NCBI GenBank assembly: GCA_902785605.1
Contig: CACZZL010000005.1
Location: 1-64,000 of the forward strand
From: an uncultured Bacteroidales bacterium
GTDB taxonomy: Bacteria > Bacteroidota > Bacteroidia > Bacteroidales > Paludibacteraceae
Direction of reading: 5' to 3'
Length of the DNA: 64,000 bases
Each line of letters begins with the position of its first letter. Position 1 is the stretch's first letter. Both the position numbers and the translations under genes were made by a program. Below are positions 25,974 to 33,586 of the stretch, in pieces. Under the pieces are notes generated by a model. That model was not told the DNA's origin. It saw nothing but the letters and a program-made list of their open reading frames with translations, and searched no databases.

Positions 25974-26015
25974 GCCGGCTAAACCAATTGTTTAACAACC
26001 TAAACTTTAACAACG

Positions 26016-26360
26016 ATGGCAGAGATTAAGCCTATGGCGCTCATTGAGAGCATGAAAAAGAAAGTGTGTATGCACAGCGATGTGTATTTTCGCACGAACA
26101 AGCGGACCGGAAAGACGACTACCGGTAAGTTGTGTAACCCATCCGATGCCGAGCCGTCGGCAGCACAGATTGCAGCAAAGGCGCGCTTTGCGAAAGTAGT
26201 AGCGGCCGTGCGTACTATTCTGAACGACCCGACGGAGAAAGCGAAACTGAAAGCCGAGTACAAGGCGCAGACGAAGATCGGCTCGTTATTCGGCTACGCG
26301 ATGCACAAGCTGAACGGGAACTACGACGCGAACGGTGATCTGATCTCGTCCGGCGATTAA
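26016..26360 (+). CDS. Small island protein of the RARF-like family
   Basis: 114 residues: SDVYFRTNKRTGKTTTGKLC, then PSAAQIAAKARFAKVVAAV, and helices to the end (LKAEYKAQTKIGSLFGYAM). It follows the structured leader and may be the HU-position gene of related Bacteroides loci, though it is not an HU protein. Function unknown. Confidence 0.7.
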   Translation: MAEIKPMALIESMKKKVCMHSDVYFRTNKRTGKTTTGKLCNPSDAEPSAAQIAAKARFAKVVAAVRTILNDPTEKAKLKAEYKAQTKIGSLFGYAMHKLNGNYDANGDLISSGD

Positions 26361-26419
26361 GATTCGCTCAAAAATGAGCGAAAAATGCAAAATGTTTAAC
26401 AATCTAAATCTTAACGAAA

Positions 26420-26620
26420 ATGAGTAAGAAACAGATTATCAAAATTGTCATCTCGGTGTTAATTGCTGCGTTGACGGCGCTGGGAGCGGCTTTCGGGCTC
26501 AGTTCCTGCAACGTGACGCGGACGATCACCACACAAAGCCAGTACTGGCAAAAAGGTGACACATCGTGTATCATCCAAACAAAGACCATCGAGAGTTATG
26601 ATGGCTCAAAGAAACTGTAG
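26420..26620 (+). CDS. Smalltalk-like small lipoprotein
   Basis: 66 residues. The N-terminal half (KQIIKIVISVLIAALTALGA then LSSC) matches the pattern of smalltalk proteins: a basic start, a membrane helix and a lipobox-type Cys. The second half, VTRTITTQSQYWQKGDTS and IQTKTIESYDGSKKL, is an extra exported tail. Smalltalk genes usually neighbour an N-acetylmuramoyl-L-alanine amidase, which is absent here. Confidence 0.65.
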   Translation: MSKKQIIKIVISVLIAALTALGAAFGLSSCNVTRTITTQSQYWQKGDTSCIIQTKTIESYDGSKKL

Positions 26621-26646
26621 TTTAACCCTTTAAAACCTTAACAAAA

Positions 26647-27033
26647 ATGGCAAAAGTTGAATGGAGCACCGGTATTGATTCTGTATCCGGAGCATTGAGT
26701 AAGCCGAGCAAGAGCGGCCAGCACTCTTGCACCAAGATGTTGCTCGCGACCCATCGCATCGCAGAGACCACCAGCAGCGACTGTAACCGCGTGTATCTGC
26801 GTAAAAAAGTGAAACGCTCGACTCCGGTATCGACCAAGGAGATGCGTATCCGCGTACGCTTCGCGTCTGTCGCAGCTGCAGTTGCTGCTCGTAAGGACAG
26901 CCTCGAGTACGCTTCGTCTGACCAGGCTGCGTTCCTCGCGCAGAAGGATGCTGCGGACGGCAAAAAGACCATGAAGTCCTACCTCTGGTCCGTCTGCGGC
27001 GCTGCGTACGACGCAGAGCACCCGCAAGGGTAA
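26647..27033 (+). CDS. Small island protein of the RARF-like family (long form)
   Basis: 128 residues: GIDSVSGALSKPSKSGQHSC at the start, VYLRKKVKRSTP, then RIRVRFASVAAAVAARKDS and a C-terminus CGAAYDAEHPQG shared with the 25347 protein. Start MAKV is also shared. The stop codon is the first TAA of the composite word/terminator repeat. Confidence 0.7.
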   Translation: MAKVEWSTGIDSVSGALSKPSKSGQHSCTKMLLATHRIAETTSSDCNRVYLRKKVKRSTPVSTKEMRIRVRFASVAAAVAARKDSLEYASSDQAAFLAQKDAADGKKTMKSYLWSVCGAAYDAEHPQG

Positions 27034-27114
27034 TGGCTAATGGTTATTGGCTAAAGGGGAAAAGCATCGCTTCGGCGGTGCTTTTCTGTTTTTTGCAGTA
27101 GAACTGCCATTTTG
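27031..27114 (+). repeat. Composite dispersed repeat, copy 2; terminator of the island
   Basis: TAATGGCTAATGGTTATTGGC words, hairpin GCATCGCttcgGCGGTGC flanked by AAAA and TTTT, then GCAGTAGAACTGCCATTTTG. Inverted relative to copy 1 at 14710-14804. Confidence 0.85.
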
Positions 27115-27210
27115 ACCGCTAAGGGTACTTTCTTTCTCAAAATAAACCAATTAAAGTGTCCAAGAAATGGGGGTCAGTACAAAATCCCAAGTAATTTCCC
27201 AAGTGAAAAA

Positions 27211-27242
27211 TTTGCAGGTTTCACAAAAAAGCAGTACCTTTG
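27211..27242 (+). promoter_or_regulatory. Promoter of the lipoprotein operon
   Basis: TTTG at 27211 and TACCTTTG at 27235 with 20-bp spacer; ATG at 27268. Confidence 0.8.
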
Positions 27243-27267
27243 CAGCGAATTTTAAACGCATTGCCTT

Positions 27268-27669
27268 ATGAAAAAGCTCTTTTGCCTTATTCCTGCGTTG
27301 TGTGCGCTTGCACTGGTTGCCTGCAAGAACAATAACGCCCCCTATTGGGACCAAGGACATGAAGTCGTTTCCGGAATGGTGTACTCCGAAGACAGTTTAC
27401 CTTTACGAGGTATTCAAATCACTAAATTCGCAGATGAGCAACTTCAAGAATATAGATCCGTGGCATATAGTGATGCCGAAGGACACTATTATATAGATGA
27501 TCTGTCTCGCTCTCATAAAGGAGACTCTAGAGAGTTCTACCTTGTGGTAAAAGATACCACCGGTGTCTATCAGTCGCAGACTATACAGGCGCAGATGAAC
27601 TACACCTATTTCCCCGAACAAGACCAATATGTCGGCTCTGCAGAGATTAACATAATGATGAGAAAATAA
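27268..27669 (+). CDS. Lipoprotein with carboxypeptidase-regulatory-like fold
   Basis: 133 residues; lipobox ALVAC, then a single Ig-like domain: VSGMVYSEDSLPLRGIQI and SDAEGHYYIDDL. The pattern is close to the Bacteroidales 'radical SAM-associated putative lipoprotein' type and to the last gene of this operon (30517). No radical SAM gene is in the window. Probably periplasmic or surface attached. Confidence 0.75.
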   Translation: MKKLFCLIPALCALALVACKNNNAPYWDQGHEVVSGMVYSEDSLPLRGIQITKFADEQLQEYRSVAYSDAEGHYYIDDLSRSHKGDSREFYLVVKDTTGVYQSQTIQAQMNYTYFPEQDQYVGSAEINIMMRK

Positions 27670-27686
27670 TATAAATTCATAGCCTT

Positions 27687-28253
27687 ATGAAGAACAAAGT
27701 CTTTTTTGTACTTGCGCTGGTGGGCGCATTTGTACTGACGGCTTGTGAGCCGGACGGGATCGGTGATGCCTCGTTGATCGAAGGCAGTTGGGACTTATGC
27801 TCCGTTGACTACGACAAAACGGTGTCTGCTGACTATACCGGTAACACTCATCTAAAGGATAGCGCCTACACGCGCGTCTATGAAGATAAGGAATTGGCTT
27901 GGCTTTTTTATCAGGGCAACATCAGCGAGTGGAGTTATTATTACGATGAAGAAGAGCACCAAGGTCATTGGTCCGGATACGCCTGCGATTGTTACCGCAA
28001 CTATGTAACTGAAGGCGAAGGGAACAGCCTCACTATTATCGAAACAAGCGGAAGTATCATCCCCAGCATGGAAGGCGAGCCCTCCATTCAGCGCTATAAA
28101 GTGGAGAAACTGACGCGCAAGTCAATGGTTCTCTCAACAATCGACCGCATGTATGTATCGGACCTTCAGAGTGCCGTGGATGTTCATGTCGTTTATACAT
28201 TCAAGCGTGATAACTCGCTCATGGAATATATCCGTAGCGGTTATCCGGAATGA
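27687..28253 (+). CDS. Lipoprotein, lipocalin-like
   Basis: 188 residues with lipobox VLTAC. IEGSWDLCSVDYD followed by alternating strands and closing RKSMVLSTID is typical of Bacteroidales lipocalin-like lipoproteins. 17 bp after the preceding gene. Ligand unknown. Confidence 0.7.
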   Translation: MKNKVFFVLALVGAFVLTACEPDGIGDASLIEGSWDLCSVDYDKTVSADYTGNTHLKDSAYTRVYEDKELAWLFYQGNISEWSYYYDEEEHQGHWSGYACDCYRNYVTEGEGNSLTIIETSGSIIPSMEGEPSIQRYKVEKLTRKSMVLSTIDRMYVSDLQSAVDVHVVYTFKRDNSLMEYIRSGYPE

Positions 28254-28293
28254 CTAACGACGGCATTGGCATAGTTATGAACTTTTAAAAACC

Positions 28294-28794
28294 ATGAATA
28301 TGAAAAACAGAGTTATTTTATTTATTGCGCTATTAGGTGCCATTATGTTGCAAAGTTGCAACAGCAATATGCCGGAGATGAACGAGAACAACCGTAAATT
28401 GCTTCTTGGACCCTGGGAAGTAGTGAAAGAGACGATGACCAACGGAGACGGCTTCGGCGGAGTTGTTACGCGCACGGAGGATTTCCATTGGGGTCTGGAT
28501 TCGTATCATTTTATTAACGACACGCAGGTCTATATATGGAACAGCAACGTGAGATATTTTGCAGAACTGACACCTTACGACTACACGCTGGTGGAGCAGA
28601 AAGACGGCACATGGCTGCTGACAGTTCCGGGTGTGTATGACCAACCGCGCAATTTAGATGGCGGTCTTTCGCCGATAACTATTCATAAGCTGTCCAAAAC
28701 GGAAATGGAATGGCAGTTTGAAGCGTACGGCGGAGATGAAGGTCCGGTGGTGTATTATCAATATCTTCATTCATTGTACGAGGGCGCAGACTAA
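28294..28794 (+). CDS. Lipoprotein, lipocalin-like, paralogous layout
   Basis: 166 residues; lipobox MLQSC, then LLGPWEVVKETM and a late KLSKTEMEWQFEA strand, the same plan as the preceding gene. The next reading frame begins immediately after its stop. Confidence 0.7.
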   Translation: MNMKNRVILFIALLGAIMLQSCNSNMPEMNENNRKLLLGPWEVVKETMTNGDGFGGVVTRTEDFHWGLDSYHFINDTQVYIWNSNVRYFAELTPYDYTLVEQKDGTWLLTVPGVYDQPRNLDGGLSPITIHKLSKTEMEWQFEAYGGDEGPVVYYQYLHSLYEGAD

Positions 28795-30015
28795 TTGATT
28801 AGAACATATAAGATATTATGGTTGATTTGTGCCGTAGGATGGGTGGCGTGTTCGTCACCCACGGCCGAATCGTATTATCGCCAGGGGCGCGAATTGCGCG
28901 AAGCGGACGATCCTGTGGCAGCGATGAATGCGTTCATTGCTGCGACTCGTATTCATTCGCGCGAGTACACGTACAAAGCGCGCTCGTGGAGCAACATGGC
29001 GACCATGTGCCGAATAGGCGAGCGGCACGATCTGGCGTACGCGCTGTATGAGAAATCGCTGGAGCAGTTTGCGTCAGCAAAGGACACGCTTGCACAAGCC
29101 TATGCGCTCAACAACATGGCTTGGGAACAAGCCGTGCAGGGGAATAAGGATGCCGCAACCTCCCTCATTGATGCCGCGCTTGGTCTCTGTGCCGATACGG
29201 TTGTGCAGCACAAAGTACTGGAGTCCCGTGCCGCGGCCTGTCTCTATGCCGAAGAATATGATTCGGTGCTCTATTATACGAATCTTTCTCCGTTCTCTAC
29301 ACCGTATTTTGATATTCTGCAGGCACAAGCCTACACGTTCCTCGGTAATAATGACTCGGCGCTGTTCTATGCCAAGCGCGTAGTGACGGAGACGGACAAT
29401 CCGCGTTATCTGGACGATGTGTATTATATCCTGACCTATTGCGATTCCACCACGCAGGCCAACGAAGTGCGGGCATTAGCCGCCACACGAACGGACATCC
29501 AAATGGATTTGGAGCGCAACAGTGCCGAATGGATAGAAGCGATGTTGCTGGCTCAGAACGCGCTCGAATCTTACAAAGAGTCTGCACCTCATAGATGGTA
29601 CATTGTCACTTTGTATATTTTACCGATTGTTCTGATAACGCTGTTAGTCAGCTTGGCAGTCATTGCCGACCGCCGCAAACAGACGAATGCGCTCGAACAG
29701 CAATGTCTTGCTTTGCGCAAGTGCGCCGATATACGCGAAGAGTTGCAATGGAACGACTATTCGCAGTTTCGCGCCGTTTGTAACGAACGGCTCTCGTCCA
29801 TCGTCACCAAGCTGGAACAGAAAGGGCTTTCCGAACGGGAGATACGTATCTGCGTGCTCGTGCTGATTGGTCTGTCCTACGCGCAGATGGCAGAGGTGCT
29901 CTATCGCGCAGAAAGCGGAATAGGCAAAGACAAATACCTGATTGCCAAACGACTTGGTGTCAGCGTCAAGGATTTGCAGGACACATTAATTCATATCGCC
30001 AACGAGAATGCGTAA
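28795..30015 (+). CDS. TPR lipoprotein/membrane sensor with HTH-like C-terminus
   Basis: 406 residues from a TTG directly after the preceding stop; no in-frame ATG lies before the lipobox GWVACSS. TPR-like helices span about 25-250, a membrane segment about 268-290, then a cytoplasmic helix and a region GLSEREIRICVLVLIGLSY...MAEVLYRAE that resembles LuxR/sigma-like HTH. This plan is common in Bacteroidota as a one-component membrane regulator. It probably senses the state of the exported lipoproteins around it. Confidence 0.75.
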   Translation: MIRTYKILWLICAVGWVACSSPTAESYYRQGRELREADDPVAAMNAFIAATRIHSREYTYKARSWSNMATMCRIGERHDLAYALYEKSLEQFASAKDTLAQAYALNNMAWEQAVQGNKDAATSLIDAALGLCADTVVQHKVLESRAAACLYAEEYDSVLYYTNLSPFSTPYFDILQAQAYTFLGNNDSALFYAKRVVTETDNPRYLDDVYYILTYCDSTTQANEVRALAATRTDIQMDLERNSAEWIEAMLLAQNALESYKESAPHRWYIVTLYILPIVLITLLVSLAVIADRRKQTNALEQQCLALRKCADIREELQWNDYSQFRAVCNERLSSIVTKLEQKGLSEREIRICVLVLIGLSYAQMAEVLYRAESGIGKDKYLIAKRLGVSVKDLQDTLIHIANENA

Positions 30016-30520
30016 GTACTTGATCATCATAGGACTCCTGCTTGCTATACGCATGACGGCCGGCAACAGTATCTCTATTCCGATTAGAATGTCGGGATTG
30101 TTCACTATTGCGGGATCCGGTCCGACCGGCAGTACACCCGACCCGACCGATCCAAACCAGTTCAGGGCTACGCTGACAGGCAACATACTTCTTATTCAAA
30201 CGCCAGCCAATGCCGTCTCGTATGTCGTCATCCAAGAATCCGAGAGCGAGAAGCAGAACGAAGACTACTTCTATTCTATCTGTTTGGATTCCGTATCTTG
30301 TCCTATCACTCATGCCGGTTTATATACCATCCGTATCGGCTGCTGGGACACGGACTACATGGGCTATCTGCGTGTCACGAAAGTCACTTTGGTCGACATG
30401 AACGGGCATTATTGGGGTGCTACTCTCGATCAGATGAACGAACTGCCTGCCGGCTATTATATTCTTCGTTTGGAAACCAATATGGGCAAAACAACCACTA
30501 CATTCTATAAACAGCCATGA
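30008..30520 (+). CDS. Secreted protein, DUF3244-like
   Basis: 170 residues; signal peptide ending RMTAG; a beta-sandwich finishing MNELPAGYYILRLETNMGK, as in DUF3244 or sorting-type domains. Overlaps the preceding gene by 8 nt and the next by 4 nt, so translation is coupled. Function unknown. Confidence 0.65.
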   Translation: MRKYLIIIGLLLAIRMTAGNSISIPIRMSGLFTIAGSGPTGSTPDPTDPNQFRATLTGNILLIQTPANAVSYVVIQESESEKQNEDYFYSICLDSVSCPITHAGLYTIRIGCWDTDYMGYLRVTKVTLVDMNGHYWGATLDQMNELPAGYYILRLETNMGKTTTTFYKQP

Positions 30521-30969
30521 AAAAGAAACATTATATAGTATATGTACTGACCGTGCTGTCCATGACGCTGATCGGCTGTAAAGCAGAGTATACAGTCGGT
30601 GAGCCTGAAGATTGGAATGGGCAGACAGGAGCTCCGCGCTTGTTGGTTAATGGAACGGTCACGAATACGGCAGACGAGCCGCTGCAAGGCATTTATGTCG
30701 CTATCTTCGGAATCCGCGAGCCCAACGAACCCGACCTGCTGAGTTACAACTACGCCATCACCGACTCTGCCGGCCGTTATACCATTGTCCGCTATCGCGG
30801 GCGCGAGTTGCCGACGGAAGTGACCGTCGTCGCTACCGACTCAACCGGTGTATACGAAGAACAATACTTGTTTGCGACTGTTACGTACGACACCATTGAC
30901 ACCCCTTCCGGCAAGCAAGCGTACAATGCCTTTGTAACCGCCGATTTCGTTCTTGCGCCGCAGGAATAA
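30517..30969 (+). CDS. Lipoprotein with carboxypeptidase-regulatory-like domain
   Basis: 150 residues; lipobox TLIGC; VNGTVTNTADEPLQGIYVAI and ITDSAGRYTI mark one Ig-like domain closely like the first gene of the operon. The ATGA overlap with the upstream gene supports co-expression. Confidence 0.75.
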   Translation: MKKKHYIVYVLTVLSMTLIGCKAEYTVGEPEDWNGQTGAPRLLVNGTVTNTADEPLQGIYVAIFGIREPNEPDLLSYNYAITDSAGRYTIVRYRGRELPTEVTVVATDSTGVYEEQYLFATVTYDTIDTPSGKQAYNAFVTADFVLAPQE

Positions 30970-31067
30970 AGGCGAATGGCGAAAGTGAAAAAGTTTTTAT
31001 AAACTACACAATTATAGTATATTAAGTTTGTAACAATTTTATTACTAATAATTTTGTTACTAATTTA

Positions 31068-31099
31068 TTTGTTAGTTTCATTTTTTTTGTGTAATTTTG
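31068..31099 (+). promoter_or_regulatory. Promoter of the DUF2520 gene
   Basis: TTTG at 31068 and TAATTTTG at 31092, 20-bp spacer; ATG at 31120. Confidence 0.8.
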
Positions 31100-31119
31100 C
31101 AGTCGCAAAGGTAGGAATC

Positions 31120-31908
31120 ATGAAAATAGCGATTATAGGAGCAGGGAGTGTGGGGACGAATCTACACCATGCGTTTGAAATCAAAGGAATAAGAACCGAA
31201 CTGGTGCATGCACGGCCGCTGACGGCGAAAGGGGTTACGGGTTACGGGTTACCGGTTACGGGGGACGGGTTACCGGTTACGGGTGACGGGTTACCGGTTA
31301 CGGGTGTGCCGATAGCCGATGTGTATATCTACACCGTGGCGGATCATGCCTTGGCAGAAGTCGTGTCCAAAGTGTCGGCCCCCAAGGCGCTGCACCTCCA
31401 CACCTCCGGCTCGATGCCGATCGAGGTGTTCGGACCCGACAAACCGCACTCGGGCGTGCTGTATTTCTTCCAGAGCTTCAGCCGGGAAGTGCTGATCGAC
31501 GACTGGAGCGGGATCCCGTGTTTCATCGAGGGGCACAACATAGACGATATCGCGGCTATCTACTCCTTGGCGCAGAGCCTGACGAGCCGTATCTACGAAG
31601 CGAACGGACATGACCGGGAGCGGCTGCACATAGCCGGTATATTCGCCAATAACTACACCAACCTCATGTACCGAATTGCGGCAGAAGTGCTGCAGGGTAC
31701 GCAGATTCCGTTCGAAGCCCTGCTGCCGCTCATCGACCAGACTGCGGCCAAGGTCCATACACTCAAACCCATCGACGCACAGACCGGCCCCGCCAAACGC
31801 GGAGATCACGAAGTGATGAATCATCATTTGGAACTGTTGCAGGCTACGCCTTATGCCGAAGTGTATCAAGCGCTCGCAGCGTTAATCGAGAAAGCGCATA
31901 ATCGTTGA
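31120..31908 (+). CDS. Rossmann-fold and DUF2520 domain oxidoreductase
   Basis: 262 residues starting at ATG 31120, since IAIIGAGSVGTNL is the NADP-binding loop; the upstream extension crosses the promoter. Second domain: HTSGSMPIEVF, FFQSFSRE, then helical IAGIFANNYTNLMY. The family is related to ProC/F420-dependent reductases but its substrate is unknown. Residues 38-62 (repeated GLPVTGDG) are an in-frame TTACGGG word array that should lengthen a surface loop. The 3' end overlaps mutY by 65 bp, tail to tail. Confidence 0.88.
   Translation: MKIAIIGAGSVGTNLHHAFEIKGIRTELVHARPLTAKGVTGYGLPVTGDGLPVTGDGLPVTGVPIADVYIYTVADHALAEVVSKVSAPKALHLHTSGSMPIEVFGPDKPHSGVLYFFQSFSREVLIDDWSGIPCFIEGHNIDDIAAIYSLAQSLTSRIYEANGHDRERLHIAGIFANNYTNLMYRIAAEVLQGTQIPFEALLPLIDQTAAKVHTLKPIDAQTGPAKRGDHEVMNHHLELLQATPYAEVYQALAALIEKAHNR
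31231..31306 (+). repeat. TTACGGG word array inside the DUF2520 gene
   Basis: Ten GGTTACG/GGTGACG-type heptamer units, in frame (GYGLPVTGDGLPVTG). Longest coding copy in the window. Confidence 0.9.
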
Positions 31909-32908
31909 GATCATCCCAGCGAATAACTATCGTGCCGGCTAAGTCCGGCATTTTTTGTACCCGGTGAACGATGAAACGCGCATGGATGCGCTGATGGGAG
32001 AGGACGTGAGTAAAGGTGAAGGGTGACGGGTTACCGGTTACGGGTGATGGGTGTTCCTCGCACGGGAACTCGTAGAGGTGGTACCAGATATCTTTCTCTT
32101 CCCGCTTATGGATAAGCGTGAAGATTGGAGATTGGAGATTGGAGATTGGAGATTGGAGATAGATATGGTAGGTGAACCAGCGGTCGCGCACTTTGGGTCG
32201 GGGTTTGCGTACGGGCAGCAGGGATGCCGTGCCGTTGGCGCAGCCTTGGCAGAACTCCCGGATGGGGCACACGGCGCAGTTATCGCCCAGGACAGGGGTG
32301 CACTGCAGCGCTCCGAGTTCCATGATGGCCGAATTGAATACGCGCGCGTGCTCGCGATCTAATAAGGAGTCTATGTGTTTGTGAAACAGTTTCTTACCGG
32401 CTGTGGTGTCAAACGCCTCGTCGATATCCAACAGCCGTGCTACGACCCGATAGACATTGCCGTCCACGGCGGGATAGGGGGCGTTGTAGGCAAAGGACGC
32501 GATCGCCCCAGCCGTATAATCGCCCACACCGGGTAATGCACGCAGATCTTCAAAGGTATTGGGAAAAATACTTTCCACTTTCAACTCTCCACTTCTTTCA
32601 ACTTTCAACTTTAAACTTTCAACTATTTGAATTGCCGCTTTGTGCAAGTTACGTGCCCGGCTGTAGTAGCCGAGTCCCTGCCATTCGCGCAGCACCTCCG
32701 CTTCGTCAGCAGCCGCCAACGCTTCCACGGTCGGCCAACGATCCACAAAACGCAGGTAGTACTCGAGCCCCTGAGCGACACGGGTCTGCTGCAAAATGAC
32801 CTCGCTCAACCAGATCCGGTACGGGTCATCCGTCTCCCGCCAAGGGAGTACGCGGTGGTTGATTTCGTACCACTCATATAACCGACTATAAAATAAAGAG
32901 TTGAGCAT
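31844..32908 (-). CDS. mutY: A/G-specific adenine DNA glycosylase
   Basis: Removes A opposite 8-oxoG. Motifs: LPWRETDDPYRIWLSEVILQ, helix-hairpin-helix ALPGVGDYTAGAIASFA with the catalytic Asp in AVDGNVYRV, Fe-S cysteines C-X7-C-X2-C-X5-C, and a C-terminal NUDIX-like 8-oxoG domain. Start is the ATG at 32908; the eight upstream codons begin with TTG close to the promoter. Three different word repeats lie in frame: KLKVERSGELKVES before the HhH, SPISNLQSPIF in the interdomain linker and SPVTGNPSPF in the C-domain. Despite this all motifs are intact. Confidence 0.95.
   Translation of the reverse strand: MLNSLFYSRLYEWYEINHRVLPWRETDDPYRIWLSEVILQQTRVAQGLEYYLRFVDRWPTVEALAAADEAEVLREWQGLGYYSRARNLHKAAIQIVESLKLKVERSGELKVESIFPNTFEDLRALPGVGDYTAGAIASFAYNAPYPAVDGNVYRVVARLLDIDEAFDTTAGKKLFHKHIDSLLDREHARVFNSAIMELGALQCTPVLGDNCAVCPIREFCQGCANGTASLLPVRKPRPKVRDRWFTYHIYLQSPISNLQSPIFTLIHKREEKDIWYHLYEFPCEEHPSPVTGNPSPFTFTHVLSHQRIHARFIVHRVQKMPDLAGTIVIRWDDLNDYALSRLTLRALDTLRHKA
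32021..32052 (-). repeat. TTACCGG word array inside mutY
   Basis: About four heptamer units, in frame (HPSPVTGNPSPF). Confidence 0.85.
32121..32163 (-). repeat. GGAGATT word array inside mutY
   Basis: Six GATTGGA heptamers, in frame (LQSPISNLQSPI), at the linker between the glycosylase and the C-domain. Confidence 0.9.
32571..32626 (-). repeat. TTTCAAC word array inside mutY
   Basis: About seven degenerate CTTTCAA/CTTTCCA units, in frame (ESLKLKVERSGELKVES). Confidence 0.85.
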
Positions 32909-32949
32909 AATTTTGCACTTTTTGGGGGTCAAATTTCACAAAAACGGCA

Positions 32950-32981
32950 CAAAATTACAAAAAAAAACACAATTTTGCAAT
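32950..32981 (-). promoter_or_regulatory. mutY promoter
   Basis: TAATTTTG (32957-32950) and TTG (32980-32978) with a 20-bp spacer. Confidence 0.7.
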
Positions 32982-32998
32982 TTTTTTTCAAAAAAACT

Positions 32999-33028
32999 TT
33001 TGTAATTCAATTATTTATAGTAACTTTG
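32999..33028 (+). promoter_or_regulatory. HU promoter
   Basis: TTTG at 32999 and TAACTTTG at 33021; the 18-bp spacer is shorter than elsewhere. Confidence 0.65.
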
Positions 33029-33077
33029 CAGAGTTTTTCGGTTTTGAAGATAAAATAACACTTAAAAATATAGAATT

Positions 33078-33350
33078 ATGACAAAAGCAGAACTCGTTAA
33101 TGAAATGGCTATCGCTACCGGTTTCGACAAAAAGACTGTCGGCATCATCGTAGAGAGCTTCATGGAAGGCGTAAAGGACCAGTTGGCTAAGGGTGAGAGC
33201 GTATATCTCCGTGGTTTCGGTACCTTTACTCTCAAGACGCGTAAGGCTAAGATTGCGCGTAATATCAGCAAGAACACCTCAATCGCGGTTCCGGCACACA
33301 AGATCGCTTACTTCAAGCCGGCTTCCGAATTTGCAGAGGCTGTCCGCTAA
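33078..33350 (+). CDS. HU family DNA-binding protein
   Basis: 90 residues, the standard HU length. MTKAELVNEMAIATGFDKK at the start, GRVYLRGFGTF-type arm region (VYLRGFGTFTLKTRKAKIAR) and a PAHKIAYFKPASE C-terminus. HU bends DNA and compacts the nucleoid as a dimer. Own promoter; the ribosomal peptide follows 51 bp later. Confidence 0.95.
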   Translation: MTKAELVNEMAIATGFDKKTVGIIVESFMEGVKDQLAKGESVYLRGFGTFTLKTRKAKIARNISKNTSIAVPAHKIAYFKPASEFAEAVR

Positions 33351-33401
33351 TTGCCCAAAGAATAACATTTTAGTATAACATTTTTTAATTATCAAACAAT
33401 T

Positions 33402-33491
33402 ATGCCAAACGGAAAGAAGCATAAAAGACACAAGATGTCTACGCACAAGCGCAAAAAACGCCTGCGTAAGAATCGTCATAAGCATAAGTAA
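33402..33491 (+). CDS. 29-residue basic ribosome-associated protein (AURKAIP1/COX24-like)
   Basis: MPNGKKHKRHKMSTHKRKKR and LRKNRHKHK: more than half Lys, Arg or His. The MPxGKKxKRHKxxTHKRKKR pattern is conserved in Bacteroidota, where the gene regularly lies between an HU gene and the RNase E/G gene, as here. It is related to the mitochondrial AURKAIP1/mS38 domain, so a place in the ribosome is likely. A strong terminator follows. Confidence 0.88.
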   Translation: MPNGKKHKRHKMSTHKRKKRLRKNRHKHK

Positions 33492-33510
33492 TTGACGATG
33501 CTGTTTGGCT

Positions 33511-33561
33511 TTGTGGCGTGAGACTTGCCCAAGTGTGGGCAAGTTGCCACAAGGCTTTTTT
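33511..33561 (+). terminator. Strong terminator before rng
   Basis: TTGTGGC/GCCACAA outer and ACTTGCCCA/TGGGCAAGT inner stems around AGTG, then TTTTTTATTTATTT. Confidence 0.92.
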
Positions 33562-33586
33562 ATTTATTTCATTAATCAAATCAGGT

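Noticed and set aside
21183..27242. Integrase, transposase or terminal inverted repeats bounding the accessory island
   Set aside because: None was found; the left and right ends share no direct or inverted repeat beyond the dispersed hairpins, so no mobile-element boundaries are claimed.
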